Assembly: GCA_963565915.1 (NCBI GenBank)
Contig: OY751492.1
Location: 4,464,001 to 4,528,000, forward strand
DNA from: Entoloma clypeatum
Lineage: Eukaryota > Basidiomycota > Agaricomycetes > Agaricales > Entolomataceae
DNA length: 64,000 bases
Direction: 5' to 3'
A program made the position numbers and the translations under genes. Below the pieces are notes generated by a model that saw nothing but the letters and a program-made list of their open reading frames with translations, did no database searches and was not told the origin of the DNA. Position 1 is the stretch's first letter, and the number at the start of each line of letters is the position of its first letter. This document shows, one piece after another, positions 45,076 to 56,442 of this stretch.

Positions 45076-46268
45076 ATGCCCCCACCCCCATCTAATCCTG
45101 CAGTGAATCAAGTGGATAAGTCCATTGCCGGGTTAAAGAAGAAGAAAAAGCGGACTGGCAGTGGAAAGAAGGCTGCTCCGAAGAATCCATCTGGCGGCAG
45201 AGGCTGCCCAGGCCATTTTCGGGGTATCAAGGCTGACTTTCTGCACCAACACGCCAAAACGTTCGTGGACGCCAAAGATTCGCAGTGCTTCTATGACTTT
45301 ATTGTTGATGCCTTCATCAATAAGTTCGGGTACAAGCTGGCCTATGCAGAAAGCCCTCCTGAGGGTATGAAGTTGGAGGATTTAGCACCACCTACCGTGT
45401 TCACCACCGAAGCAGAGCACAAGAATGCGGAGAAGGAGAGGGAGGACTATCGTCCCAGTCTCCAAAATGTGAGTATATCAAAATTTGAAACATGGGGCTT
45501 ACATGATATTGAATCTTTGCAGAAGCTTGGTAACTGATACCGGCATCACTATACGGGACACGCACCCAGTGTGACCGTTGTATCCCAGTTGATTGGCAGC
45601 TTCATCAGTAGCGCACAGTTGCGCCCTCCACGAAAGCAGAACATCCAGGATGCGTACTATGAGGCCGCCTGGAGTCGACTCAAGCCTAAATTCGACGCGG
45701 AGTGGGAGGCGCAAAAGGGAACAGCCCTTGCAAACCAGGCAGTCGCTGAGAGAAACAAATTCATTGCGGAGGAGTTGGGTAGAGAACCAGAATGTTTCGC
45801 GAGGAATTGACAGCTCGAGTTGAAAAAAACCACAAATTGGCGATGAAAGAGTGGGAAATGAAAACTCAATCCACAGCGACGGATAATACTGCGGGGGGAG
45901 AAGAGTAAGTGGCTCACGCATTTACTTTGCCTATGCCAGCTCAGAAGTTTCAGAGCAGATATCACGTGGAAGATGGCCCAAGATCTCATACCTGTTATTT
46001 TAGATGCCCTCGGTGGCTGGCTAGGCGGTACTTGTGTGCTTGCGCTCGCTGTCCCTCACAATGGAAAGTTGGAGATGCTCATGTCAGTGTGGTTGCGCGG
46101 AGGAATCGAGATACATGCTAACTCATCTCTCTCTGACAGTGCCCAGTCCAATACTTCGAATGGAGAAATTGATGAACTCATAGCCAAGCGTTACACAGAG
46201 CAGTGGAAGGAGTTCCTCACTCTGATGAAGATATATGGAAGGGCATATTTCAGTAAGCTGCAAAACTA
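45076..46268 (+). pseudogene. Decayed multi-exon gene of an agaricomycete transposon-associated type
   Basis: Start at ATG 45076 (MPPPPSNP). Exon 1 encodes a basic segment and GHFRGIKADFLHQHAKTF, then FYDFIVDAFINKFGYKL. A 54-nt GT-AG intron (45469-45522) is followed by KLGN, then a TGA (45535-45537) where the family is expected to have Trp, then YRHHYTG and a helical part (YYEAAWSRLKPKFDAEWE). A second intron probably starts at 45905. The next exon reads MAQDLIPVILDALGGWLGG, then ALAVPHNGKLEMLM. I recall proteins of this build (a GHxxGxxxxFL start and a later 'GG...GxLxM' motif) near agaricomycete mobile elements, but know no function. At least two stops or frameshifts break it. Confidence 0.5.
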
Positions 46269-46287
46269 GAATTTCTGACTGCGGCTG

Positions 46288-47549
46288 ATGTTGTCGAAAG
46301 AGCCAGACAATCCCAGGTTCAAAAAGAAGGCAACACTAGAAGAAAATACAGCTCTGCGCGATGCGGGTGGGATGCAGAATACTGCCATGAACCCAGTAGC
46401 GGTCGGTCTTGACACGGCAAAGTTGGAGAGGATCCCCAATACGCCTGGAAGTGATGCTGAGGGCGATCGAGACACGGAAGCACTCAGACTTGAGACAGAA
46501 GACCCAAGTTCGATCCAGTATGCCGGTGGCGAGATGACATTAGAAATGGGCGTGGCAGAATGAAAGGACGATGCATGGGATCGATCAACAATGAAACAAC
46601 TTCAATCCGGCGCAGAATCTCCGAGTCAGCTGACCATGCCAAGTCACATGCCCCCACCGTTACCCACCTCCAATGACATGAACTTCTTGAACTCCTTCTC
46701 CCTATTTGATGTGCCCTTTCCCGGAGTCCTACATGGGGGAGCCTCTGGAACTTCATCTGACACGACATTATGGACTGGTGATGCATCTCCCTTTCCTTGG
46801 ATGTCCATGTTCGACACCAGCACTCAGCTTCCAGCAGGTTTGTTTCCTTTCCCGTGCTCCCAACCGGTGTTGCCCCAGGCCCAATCTCCCGCCCCTTTCA
46901 TCTTGCCTTCCCCTGGGTTATCTCTGGATGCCATGGCCACCTTTCAGTCTCAAATCTCGACCTCCATTCCTGGCTCGTTCAATGGAATGTCGGCAAGCGA
47001 TCACCAACAATTCAGCCTGCCTGATATCATACATGGGACTGGCCCATGGGTTTTCAGTCTGCCCTGGCGCAGTTTTCACATGACACATGGACTCCTCAAG
47101 CCTCTTACAATCCGATCTCCATCCTGGTCCCTTCCTATGTTGCCCTGCCTTCCGAAGCTTTACCTGTCACCGCTAACCCGACTGGCTCTACCCTGTCATT
47201 TCCTCCCCACATTCCTGCTGGCGTTCCCATGGACAGCGCCACGACTGCAGAACCAGCAACCGCGAGGGTGGGAGGCAAACGAAAGGCCGCCGTGTCCACC
47301 AACTCGCGATCTGCAGCGGTAATGATGGTTACAACACAGTCCAAGAAAGGGAGGAAGAGTGGCGGCAAGGCTACTACTCAGTCTTCGCAATTGAATTCTA
47401 CAGTCCCTGCCAGAGAACCACTGGCAAAGAAGGCAAAGACAAGCAGCGGTGAGACCTCCGCTCCGCCTACAACCTCCAAGCCTGACTCTATCCAACGGAG
47501 CACATGCCACCCTGCGCTGCCACCTTCGTGGGGCCTACCACCATCTTGA
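46288..47549 (+). other. Low-complexity coding-like region after the decayed gene
   Basis: Open frames at 46288-46563, 46591-47322 and 47046-47549 encode Pro/Ser/Thr-rich, probably disordered protein, the last with basic patches (GGKRKAAVS, KKGRKSGGKA, AKKAKTSSG). It could be the C-terminal exons of the gene starting at 45076, but I could not join the frames with confidence. Confidence 0.35.
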
Positions 47550-47639
47550 TTCCAAACTGACTGCGTAAATTTAGGCCTGGCTGGGACTACATCCTACAGT
47601 AGTCGTCAGTATTGTTGTTCGTATATTAGACTCAATCAT

Positions 47640-47889
47640 AATGATGTTTGAATTATAATTACAATGATGCTTCATTGAATTATAATGACCTCGAATTATA
47701 ATGGTGTCGAATTATAATGACATCAAATTATGATGACATTGAATTACCAGATTGTCGAGAGGTGAGCGCGAATTATAATGACAGTGAATTATAATGACAT
47801 CGAATTATCAGATTGTTGGGAGGGTGAGTGGAATTATAATGACACCAAATTATAATGACATCGAATTATAACATTATCGGGAGGGTGAG
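47640..47889. repeat. AATTATAATG repeat array
   Basis: The word GAATTATAATGAC, with small variants, occurs about nine times, separated by short spacers, one of which (AGATTGTYGRGAGGTGAG-like) itself recurs three times. A related array is at 51966-52250, and single CATTATAATG words are near 44625 and 63945. The core ATTATAAT is palindromic. Confidence 0.8.
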
Positions 47890-48382
47890 TGTAAGGGCAA
47901 CCATCCGATTTCCTCAATTCAACACCTCCGACACCTCCGACCCATCCTCTGACCCTCCAACCGTTGTGGTATGTCTATTATTTATATTACTATACTTTAT
48001 GTTTCCTTTCATTTCCATCTATCCTTCGACACCTCCGTCCTCCGACACTTCCAACCCGTCCTCTGCGTCGGAGTGCACGTTGGAGCAATGATTTATACCA
48101 CCACATGCACACTTCCAATTTACGTATTCCATTCCCATCGCTACTCCCGATCTTTGTCGTATTTCAACATTCCTCTCCTCATTTCCAATTCTCATCATCT
48201 ATATAGCTGTCTAGCCTGCAAGGGAATCCTCAGAATTTTCTCTTTGGATTTCTCTTGCAAGGTATGCCTCGTATTGTACTTTGTAGAGTCTAATTTAACT
48301 TTGGATTTCCCTTGCAAGTTGTCCAATGTCGGAGTCGCTTCGGAGCACTTCGGAGTTGTTGGATCGTAAGGTCGCCCTTACA
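47890..48382 (+). repeat. Gypsy-C 5' LTR
   Basis: 493 bp with inverted ends TGTAAGGGC...GCCCTTACA, a CTATATAGCT box near 48201 and a CTTCGGAG-rich 3' third. The same LTR type is at 19545-19910. Confidence 0.88.
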
Positions 48383-48570
48383 GTAGAAAGTTCTCTCTAA
48401 AAGGACCGGGTACAAATTGTACCATTGAAGCCATTCCGCGCTTCGGAGTTGACGACACAGACTCGAGTCCGCCCTGCTCCGATTCCGGTACATCTGACAC
48501 CCCTTCCGATCCCTCTTCCCACCATTCTGCCTACCACTCTGTAACTGGTGACTCCATATCGCACGTAGAA

Positions 48571-49740
48571 ATGGACAACCCTGAACGTCTTATTGCACTT
48601 GAATGCGAGTTCCAGGAACACCGCCAGACCCTCACCAACATTACTGCTCAACTCGAACAACTTATCCGTGCCGCTATTCCACCTGTTCCCATTCCCAACC
48701 CCGACCCGATTCCCCCTCCAGCAAAGGCCCCAGTTCCGGCCTTCCGGCCAGCCCCGATCGCACCTGCCAATCCAGGTGTGCATCGGGCCAAACCCACAAC
48801 TCCGTCGGACTTCGACAGAGCACGTACCACTGGTTGGACTTTTCTTCATTCTTGCGAACTGTATATGGGACTGGTTCCGGAACAGTTTGCAGATGATCAT
48901 GCTAGGATCTATTGGGCGCTTTCCTTCATGAAGAGTGGATGTGCTGCGCACTTTGCTGACCGCGTCATCCAACAAGAGCGTCGAACCGGAGCTCCGTGTC
49001 ACCAGACCTCAGTGCAGTTCTGAACTGCGTTCATCACGGAGTTCACTCCAAAAAACAAAGAACAAGATGCACAGCTCATTCTTGAGGGAGAAGCCTATTA
49101 GCAAGGTAGTCAGGATGTGGAGGCTTACATTGACGACTTCAAGGATTATGTCGAAAAGGCTGGGTACACCGAAGGAACAAACATAGTACTTAAGTTCCAA
49201 CATGGCCTCCGATCCGACATCCAATCCAAAATTGCGACACTAACTTTTGGACAACCCGCAGATGACAACCCGGATGCCTGGTATGCAGCCGCACGAGTCA
49301 ATAATGATAATCGAATTGCCAATAAAGCTTTCAAGTACACAGTTCCGACACGCCCGAACCCTTTCCGCACTGCTCCGACCGCACTGAAGGCAGCGGCAGG
49401 ATCTGTATTTCCCCGACCTTTCATCCCCTATATTCCGTGTGCACCTCCGACAGTCATTGCTCCAACTCCGACCGTCCGCAACCCCAATGCAATGGATATT
49501 GATGCCTCTCGCATCAGGGGTAAGAACGCCAATGTATGCTTCAGATGTGGTAAAACTGGTCATTTCAGTTGCGAGTGTCTGCTCCAATTTGACGTCCGAT
49601 TCATGACGTTGGACGAACAGGAGGAGTACATGATGGACCAACTAGCCGCTAAAGATGCAGTGATGTCTACCTCCGATGTTGCCGAAGCGTCGGAGCAAGC
49701 GGAAGACAAACAAGAGGATTTTCCCCCCGACAACGAGTGA
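48571..49740 (+). pseudogene. Gypsy-C gag
   Basis: ATG 48571 opens a Gag with an N-terminal helix (NITAQLEQLIRAAIPP), a Pro-rich linker, a capsid segment (PEQFADDHARIYWALSFMK) and one CCHC knuckle (CFRCGKTGHFSCEC, near 49536), ending in an acidic tail at 49740. Two stops break it: TGA at 49021-49023, in the context VQF*TAF where Trp is likely, and TAG near 49099. Confidence 0.85.
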
Positions 49741-49791
49741 ATGGTGTGCCCTCGTTGTCCACTAGCAATCGTTATGCTTCCTTGTCTATAG

Positions 49792-50508
49792 ATGAATCAG
49801 ATTTTACTTCTTCTCCCTATGACTTGGCACAGAATGAACCCTCAGTCACACCTACCCCGACTCCGAAAATGGGAACGACAACTTCCAAAAAAATACATCC
49901 TGGCCTCCGACGGCTCCGACAACGCTATTGAACTAGATGTTGTTCTGGAGACAACGGCCACCAAGGATACCCTTTCACAAAAGGCTCTTCTTGATAGCGG
50001 AGCGACTGGCTCCTTCATTGACCGCTCCCTGGTAGAGAAACATCGACTCAGTACCCGAAGGCTACAACGTGCAATCCCTGTCTACAATGTCGACGGTACT
50101 CCGAACGATGCCGGAGCAATATCGGAGGTCCTGGACATTATACTCCGATATCAGGATCGCACAGAGCGGACCCAGCTCGCTGTAACTGGACTGGGAAAGC
50201 AGGATATTGTACTTGGATTCACGTGGCTCAAGGAGCACAATCCCGAGGTAGATTGGACCTCCAGGGAGGTGAGAATGAGTCGCTGTCCCACTTGCTGTCG
50301 GACTTGCCATCAGAAGGCCATTCAGGAGCGGAAGGTCCGCAAATACGAGCAGGCACGCATCCGCACTTGTCAGATGGGTCCGACGCCAGATGCTGGATTA
50401 GCAGAGGAAGCCCCGCGAGGCCCTTGGGTGGAAGACGTAAGCGAGGACGAAGAACAATCATCGGATGAGCCGTTGGAAGATGATGCGGAGGAGGAAGACA
50501 AGTTTTAA
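49792..50508 (+). pseudogene. Gypsy-C protease region
   Basis: An open 238-codon frame. The retroviral aspartic protease has LLDSGATGSFIDRS as active site and VLGFTWLKEHNP as the second conserved loop, followed by a Cys-rich piece (CPTCCRTC) and a very acidic tail. TAA at 50506-50508 separates it from RT in the same region, so a read-through or mutated stop is possible. Confidence 0.85.
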
Positions 50509-51965
50509 GAGGAAGATTGCCTCTTCATTAGAGCCCTACCTCTGATGTCGGAATTCATCCGAGCATCATCAACTACCTCACAATGCCTATCAGAGGTGTT
50601 CCTCCAAAATCAGAAACCCAAGTCTTTTCGTGATTCTGTACCTAATCACTTACATGATTTTGAAGATGTATTTTCCAAGACCTCCTTCGACAATCTGCCA
50701 GGGGAACGCATATGGGACCATGCCATTGAGCTGATCCCCGACGCAACTTCAATGGGTTGCAAGGTGTATCCACTTGCTCTGAAGGAACAGAAGGAACTCG
50801 ATGCATTCTTGGAAGAAAATCTGGCCACTGGTCGGATCCTACCTTCAAAATCTCCGATGGCCTCTCCGGTCTTTTTCATCAAGAAGAAGGACGGTTCCCT
50901 CCGACTTGTTCAGGATTATCGATCACTCAATTCCAAGACTATCAAAAACAAGTACCCTCTTCTGCTCATCTCCGAACTAGTCAACAAACTCCAGAATGCT
51001 CAATACTTCACCAAGCTTGATATCCAATGGGGCTACAATAATGTCCAAATCAAGACCGGAGATGAATGGAAAGCGGCCTTTCAGACAAATTGGGGACTCT
51101 TCGAACCCCTTGTAATGTTCTTCGGACTCACTAATAGTCCTTCAACCTTTCAGACTATGATGAACGATATCCTACAAGATCTTATTACTGAAGGTGGCGT
51201 ATGTGTTTATCTTGATGATATTCTCATCTTTACGTCCGACCTGTCGGAGCATCGGAGGATCACACGCATAGTATTAGAGCGGCTCCGACAACATGGATTG
51301 TATCTCAAACCAGAGAAGTGTGAATTCGAACAGACACGGATCGAATACCTTGGCCTTATTATTGAGAAAGGACATGTGGAAATGGACCCCATCAAGTTAG
51401 CCGGAGTGTCGGAGTGGCCGACTCCAACTAATGTGCGGGAGGTGCAGTCCTTCCTTGGATTCACTAACTTCTATCATCGTTTCATCCAAGGGTTCTCCGA
51501 CATTGCACGTCCTCTGTTCTGACTCACAACCAAGGGCTGTGTATGGTCCTGGGGCGACAAGGAAGCAGGGGCCTTCGGAGGTCTGAAGCGGAGGATCACC
51601 TCCGTTCCGATACTTGTCCTCCCCAACCACAGCAAGGAGTGGCAAGTCGAAGCGGATAGCTCCGACTTTGCGGCTGGAGCGGTACTGTCCCAACCGTCGG
51701 AGGACGGTAAGTGGCACCCTGTCGTGTTTTATTCCAAAAGCCTTAGCCCAGTGGAACGCAACTACGAAATTCACGACAAGGAGATGCTGGCTGTAATCCA
51801 CATGCTGGAGGAATGGCAACATTTCCTTGAAGGAGCGGAGAAGACGGTGGAAATTTGGACTGATCACAAAAACCTCGAATACTTCATGACCGCCCAGAAG
51901 CTCAATCGGCGACAAGCGTGGTGGTCTCTATACCTAGCGCGTTTTGATTTCAAGATCCACCATCA
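50509..51965 (+). pseudogene. Gypsy-C RT and RNase H, truncated
   Basis: RT motifs: SPMASPVFFIKKKDGSLRL, KLDIQWGYNNVQIK, FGLTNSPSTFQ, YLDDILIF, then the thumb FLGFTNFYHRFIQGF. A TGA at 51520-51522 separates it from RNase H (EADSSDFAAGAVLS, DKEMLAVIH, WTDHKNLEYF). The frame from 50545 to 51522 is open for 325 codons. The gene ends at the repeat junction near 51965. Confidence 0.88.
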
Positions 51966-52255
51966 AGTGATGTGCCATAATAATCACAGAATGTCGGGAC
52001 GGCGAGTGAAATAATGGTGGCGAATTATAATGTTCATCAGAGAAGAGATTGTTGGGGGGGTGAGTGGAATGATAATGACGTCGAATTATAATGACAGGCA
52101 TACTGATCACAATGGGATCCACAGTGGAGGGAGCATGGAATAATGATGAGGCTTTGGAGGGAGGATGGGACAGTGGGCTTCCATTATAATTCGACAAACA
52201 TTAACACAAGGGGTACACAATTGACTGGAGATATTATAATGACCTTATATGGACT
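51966..52255. repeat. AATTATAATG repeat patch between gypsy-C and gypsy-E
   Basis: It carries the same GAATTATAATGAC words and GATTGTTGGGGGG/GTGAGTGGAA spacer as 47640-47889, joining truncated RNase H of gypsy-C to truncated RNase H of gypsy-E. That makes it the likely scar of an insertion or end-joining event. Confidence 0.65.
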
Positions 52256-54351
52256 GTTGCAGGAGGAAGCGTTTGACATGCTAAAAAAATTATTTACGGA
52301 AGCACCGATATTGGTATCTCCCGATCCTGATCGGAAGTTACGGACTTTGCCACGGGAGTGATTCTATCTATGGAATGTGAGGATGAGAAATGGAGGCCAT
52401 GTGTCTTTCTATCTAAAGGATTAAATGATGTGGAACGAAATTATGACGTACATGATAAAGAAATGCTGGGCATAATTCGAGCGCTGGAAACATGGAGACA
52501 CCACCTTCAAGGAGCCAAACATGAGGTTGAGATCTGGACCGATCATAAAAACCTCGAGTACTTCATGCAGGGTTGAAAGCTTAATTGCAGACAAGCACGT
52601 TGGGCATTGTATCTAATGTGTTTCAACTTTAAATTAATACACAAGGCAGGAACATCAATGGGGAAGGCAGATGCTCTTTCAAGAAGAGTCGACCATAGAA
52701 AGGGGGTGGAAAATGGCAATGAAGATGTAACATTATTGAAACCGGAATACTTCCACTTGCGAGCAATGGATTGAGGTCACATACTTATTGATGGAGAAGA
52801 AAGTAAACTATTAAAACGTATCAGGGATGCAAAGGAATTCGATGAGCAGGTACTCAAAGCGGTAGAAGAACTTAAAAAGACAAACACAAAAACATTACGA
52901 GCGGATGAATGGCATGAGGAGCAGGGTCTCTGGCTGCATTGAGGAAAGGTTTATGTCCCAAAAAGTCAGGAACTCAGGGAAGAAATAATTAAATTACACC
53001 ACGACAACCCAGTTGCAGGACACCCAGGGCAGTGGAAGACCCTGGAATTGGTAACACATAATTATTGGTGGCCTGGTATTACAAACATGGTCAAAGCATA
53101 CGTCGAGGGCTGCAACAGATGTCAACAATCAAAAAATGTGCCTCAACTGCTAGCCAGTAAATAAAAAGCAAACACGGAACATGCAGGACCATGGAAACAT
53201 GTTACAGCAGATTTTATTGTAGGACTCCCAGAAGCTCAGGGGTACAACACAGTATTAGTTGTGGCTTGCAGATCAACAAAGCAATGACACTTTATCAAAA
53301 CATGCGATGAAGTCTCAGCAGAAGGTTTAGCTAAACTATATTGGGATGAAGTCTGGAAACCTCATGGACTCCCAGAATCATTAACATCAGATCGCGGAGC
53401 ACAATTTGCAGCAATATTTATGAAGGAACTAAATAAAAAATTGGGGATTACAACTAAATTATCAATGGCGTATCATCCGCAGACAGACGGACAGATGGAA
53501 CCCATTAACCAGGAGTTGGAACAATATCTAAGATCCTTTATCTCCCATCGGCAAACAGATTGGCCCAAATGGATGGCAACTGCGGAGTTTGCCTATAATA
53601 ATAAAATTCACACAGCAACTCAGTTTTCGCCGTTCTATGTAAATTATGGGTTTAATCCTAGGATGGGCGTAGAACCTCAGAGGGCAGAAAGATCAGAACC
53701 AGCCAAAGAATTCGCAGAGCAAATGAAGAAAATCCATGAGGAAGCGGAGGCGGCATTAGTAAAGCGAGAGAGGAGATGGAACGGTACGCGAACTTGAAAA
53801 GAAGTGATGCACCAATCTACAAAGTTAGCGACAAAGTCTGGTTATCAACAAAAGACCTAAAATTGAACCGACCGTTAAAGAAACTTGCTGAACGATGGAT
53901 TGGGCCCTATGACATAACCAAAATCATTTCTTCACATGCCGTAGAACTTAAATTACCAAAAACTTGGAAAATCCACCTGGTCATCAATGTATCATGGGTC
54001 TGACTATTTAAAGAACCACTATTTAGATCACAAAGGGTGCAGGCACCAAACCCGATAGTTATCAATGGCGAAGAGAAGTACGATGTTGCTAAAGTTATTG
54101 ACTCAAGGTTGAAGAGAGGAAAGCTGGAATATTTAGTGCAATGGGAAGGTCTGACTCTGGATCACAACATGTGGGAACCCGAGGATCACCTAGAACATTC
54201 ACAAGAAGCAGTTGAAGACTTCTATAAACTAAACCCAAATGCTCCCCGGCGCTTACGTGCAAACATCTTCAAAGGATTGGAATTTAAACTTTATGAAAAC
54301 TTCACGGACACCCCTGATGACATCATATCTCACCTGGAAGTCGAGATCTAG
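52256..54351 (+). pseudogene. Gypsy-E pol fragment: RNase H, integrase, chromodomain
   Basis: AT-richer than its neighbours. RNase H (NYDVHDKEMLGIIRALETW, WTDHKNLEYF), integrase finger (GHPGQWKT...CNRCQQ), DDE core (VTADFIVGLPEA, SDRGAQFAAIF, HPQTDGQ) and chromodomain (KLEYLVQWEGLTLDHNMWEP) are all visible, but the frame is broken by many stops (for example 52574, 52772, 52940, 53162, 53283, 54001) and a frameshift near 53780. Several stops are TGA or TAA where Trp, Arg or Gln is expected. The 5' half of the element (LTR to RT) is missing. Confidence 0.88.
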
Positions 54352-54362
54352 GAAGGGGGTAA

Positions 54363-54641
54363 TGTTATGATTGTACTTTCACTTTTTGTCTATTCTGATC
54401 TAATCTCATCTTATCTACATCTTATCTACATCATATCATATCTATGGCTGCGCAACACATGTACGCCACATGTATTACAGTATATAAGTAGCCCACTTTC
54501 TCTTGTATTTGATAGCTTGTTCTCTTGAGATTCCCGCTGGGCCTCTTGGCAATACAGCCCCTTCTTCATCTTTCCACATTCCTCACTCTAAGTTCCTAAG
54601 TTTGGGCTCGCGACATTGTTTGACTTAGCATCGCCTCAACA
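54363..54641 (+). repeat. Gypsy-E 3' LTR
   Basis: It starts TGTTATGATT right after the purine run AGGAAGGGGGTAA and ends GCCTCAACA. TATATAAG is near 54481. The solo LTR at 62344-62694 is a diverged relative. Confidence 0.85.
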
Positions 54642-54756
54642 TATAAACCCTTTGTAGCATAGTTAGATTCCTTAGATTTAGCAATCACATTGCTCTTTGC
54701 CTTTCCACTTCCTGCATACTCTGCCCAAACCTTGGAATGGTTTGTTAAGCATAACA
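54642..54756 (+). repeat. Chromovirus (G-type) LTR 3' fragment
   Basis: TATAAACC...AAGCATAACA matches the last ~115 bp of the gypsy-G1 LTR. The gypsy-E LTR is inserted in, or joined to, this older LTR. Confidence 0.8.
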
Positions 54757-55129
54757 CATCATGAGTTCTCTCAAACACAAAAACCAGTATTTTCTTGCTT
54801 CCTCCTTTCCACAACCACTTTAAACTACCTGTAATTGTTTACTATTATTTGGTGGGAGTGCCGCATCGCTATATCATAAAGTCCGTGGCGAAAGTTCACA
54901 AAATAAATACATAGAAAGTGACATATGATGCTATAATACTTAATTGATATTGTGCACAAACTGTGTTGCTCCTGTGTAAGACATGTATGCAGATGTGCAA
55001 TGTTTTTTGTAAGTGTGTTTACATTTATTTGACACATTTGATGCGTGTCCAAATGAGGGCAGGCGCAGGCTCTTGCCCTTGTTTGCTTTTCTGGGCCAAA
55101 CCCTTTGCCCAGTTTGCCATCTGACTCTG
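54757..55129. other. Unassigned AT-rich stretch
   Basis: No ORF with a recognisable domain and no repeat seen. Confidence 0.3.
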
Positions 55130-55640
55130 ATGCCCAGCCCTCTCATGCCCAACGGCCCTCTCTCACACCCAACGGTCTCAACTCACATCCAACAGCCCTC
55201 ACTCATGCCCAACAGACCTCTCTCATGCCCAACGGACCTCTCTCATGCCCAACAGCCGTCTTTCTTGCCCAACGGTCCCAACTCATGCCCAACGGCTTCG
55301 ACTCACGCCTAACGCCCTCTATTCACGCCCAACGGCTTTGACCTCCAACACCCACCACTCAAGCCCAATGTCCACCACTCAAGCCCAACGGCCCTCTCTC
55401 GTCCCCAATGGCCCCCACTGGTGCCCAACGGCTTCGACTCATGCCTAACGCCCTCCATTCACGCCCGACGGCTTCGACCCGTGCCCAACACCCACCACTC
55501 AAGCCCAACGGCCCTCTCTCATCCCCAACGGCCCCCACTGGTGCTCAATGGCCTCGACTCACCCCTAATGCCCTCCCTTCACGCCCAATGGCCTCCACTC
55601 ATGCCCAACGGCCACCACTCGAGTCCAACAGCCCCCACTC
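55130..55640. repeat. GC-rich minisatellite, second array
   Basis: The word TGCCCAACGGCC with CTCTCTCA/CCACTCA-type spacers recurs over 20 times. It is the same core as the array at 20686-21100. Confidence 0.82.
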
Positions 55641-55677
55641 GCACCCAAAAGACCAGTTTAGACCGGTCTCAACTGGT

Positions 55678-56012
55678 TGTTATGCTTAACAAACTGTTCC
55701 AAGGTTTGGGCAGAGTATGCAGGAAGTGGAAAGGCGAAGAGCAATGTGATTGCTAAATCTAAGCAATCTACTACAGTACAAGAGGTTTATATAGGTACTG
55801 ACTATAGGCGGTAGCAGATGAGTCAGTACTGTGGAAGGCAGTGCACATGAGTAAGGCGACTGCGGAAGGCTATGTACAGTGAGTAAGCTGACTGCGGAGA
55901 GCGAGTCAGCGTGGGAGCGAAGTATACTAAAGGGGATGACGAAGTAATGTAATGAGTCAGACTGGGAATTGAAGGTTGCAAAAGTAGACATTAGACATAG
56001 TGAGTTCGTAAG
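55678..56012 (-). repeat. Reversed remainder of the gypsy-I 3' LTR
   Basis: On the minus strand it reads CTTACGAACT...AAGCATAACA. That is precisely the part missing from the LTR piece at 41545-41681, sharing only CTTAC. It abuts the gypsy-F LTR at 56013. Confidence 0.75.
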
Positions 56013-56382
56013 TGTTACGGACTAACGACTACAGACGTATACGCTTACCTTTTCACTTTTACTCATCGGCCCCCGCTTACACATATTGTATTATACTTTA
56101 TTTCCTTTAGTATACCTCGCTCCCGCGCTGACTCGCTTTCCGCAGCTGTCTGACTCATTCCGCAGTCAGCTTACTCATTAGTGCATAGCCTTCCGCAGTC
56201 GCCTTACTCATGCGCACTGCCTTCTGCAGTTACTGACTCATTCGCTACCGCTCATAGTCAGTACTATATAAACCTCATGTACCATAGCTACATTCCTTAG
56301 ATTTAGCAATCACATTGCTCTTCGCCTTTCCATCTTCCTGCATACTCTGCCCGAACCTTGGAACAGTTTGTTACACATAACA
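56013..56382 (+). repeat. Gypsy-F 5' LTR
   Basis: 370 bp, TGTTACGG...CATAACA, with a TACTATATAAACC promoter box near 56266. GTAAG (56008-56012) precedes it. Confidence 0.9.
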
Positions 56383-56442
56383 AGTTGCTAAATCTCGTTA
56401 GGTTCGCCCAGAGCGAAGAGGGCAACTACCAGACGAGTCAAG

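Larger units (their letters stand above)
47890..51965 (+). mobile_element. Gypsy-C, Ty3/gypsy retrotransposon, 3' truncated
   Basis: 5' LTR, gag, protease, RT and RNase H are present in order; integrase and the 3' LTR are missing. It breaks off in RNase H near 51965, where AATTATAATG repeats start. Stops lie in gag and at the RT-RNase H boundary. It is a different family from the YMDD chromoviruses. Confidence 0.88.

Noticed and set aside
47640..47889. AATTATAATG array as a CRISPR
   Set aside because: Spacing is irregular, spacers are themselves repeated, and the setting is a eukaryotic transposon island without cas genes.
23622..55677. Gypsy-G1 and gypsy-I as one element with a single target duplication
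   Set aside because: GCTGC precedes the G1 LTR; the restored gypsy-I LTR end is followed by ACCAG. They do not match, and there is a back-junction at 34196.
55013..55756. ORFs over the second minisatellite
   Set aside because: Same reason: repeat-generated frames with TPNALHSR-like repetition.
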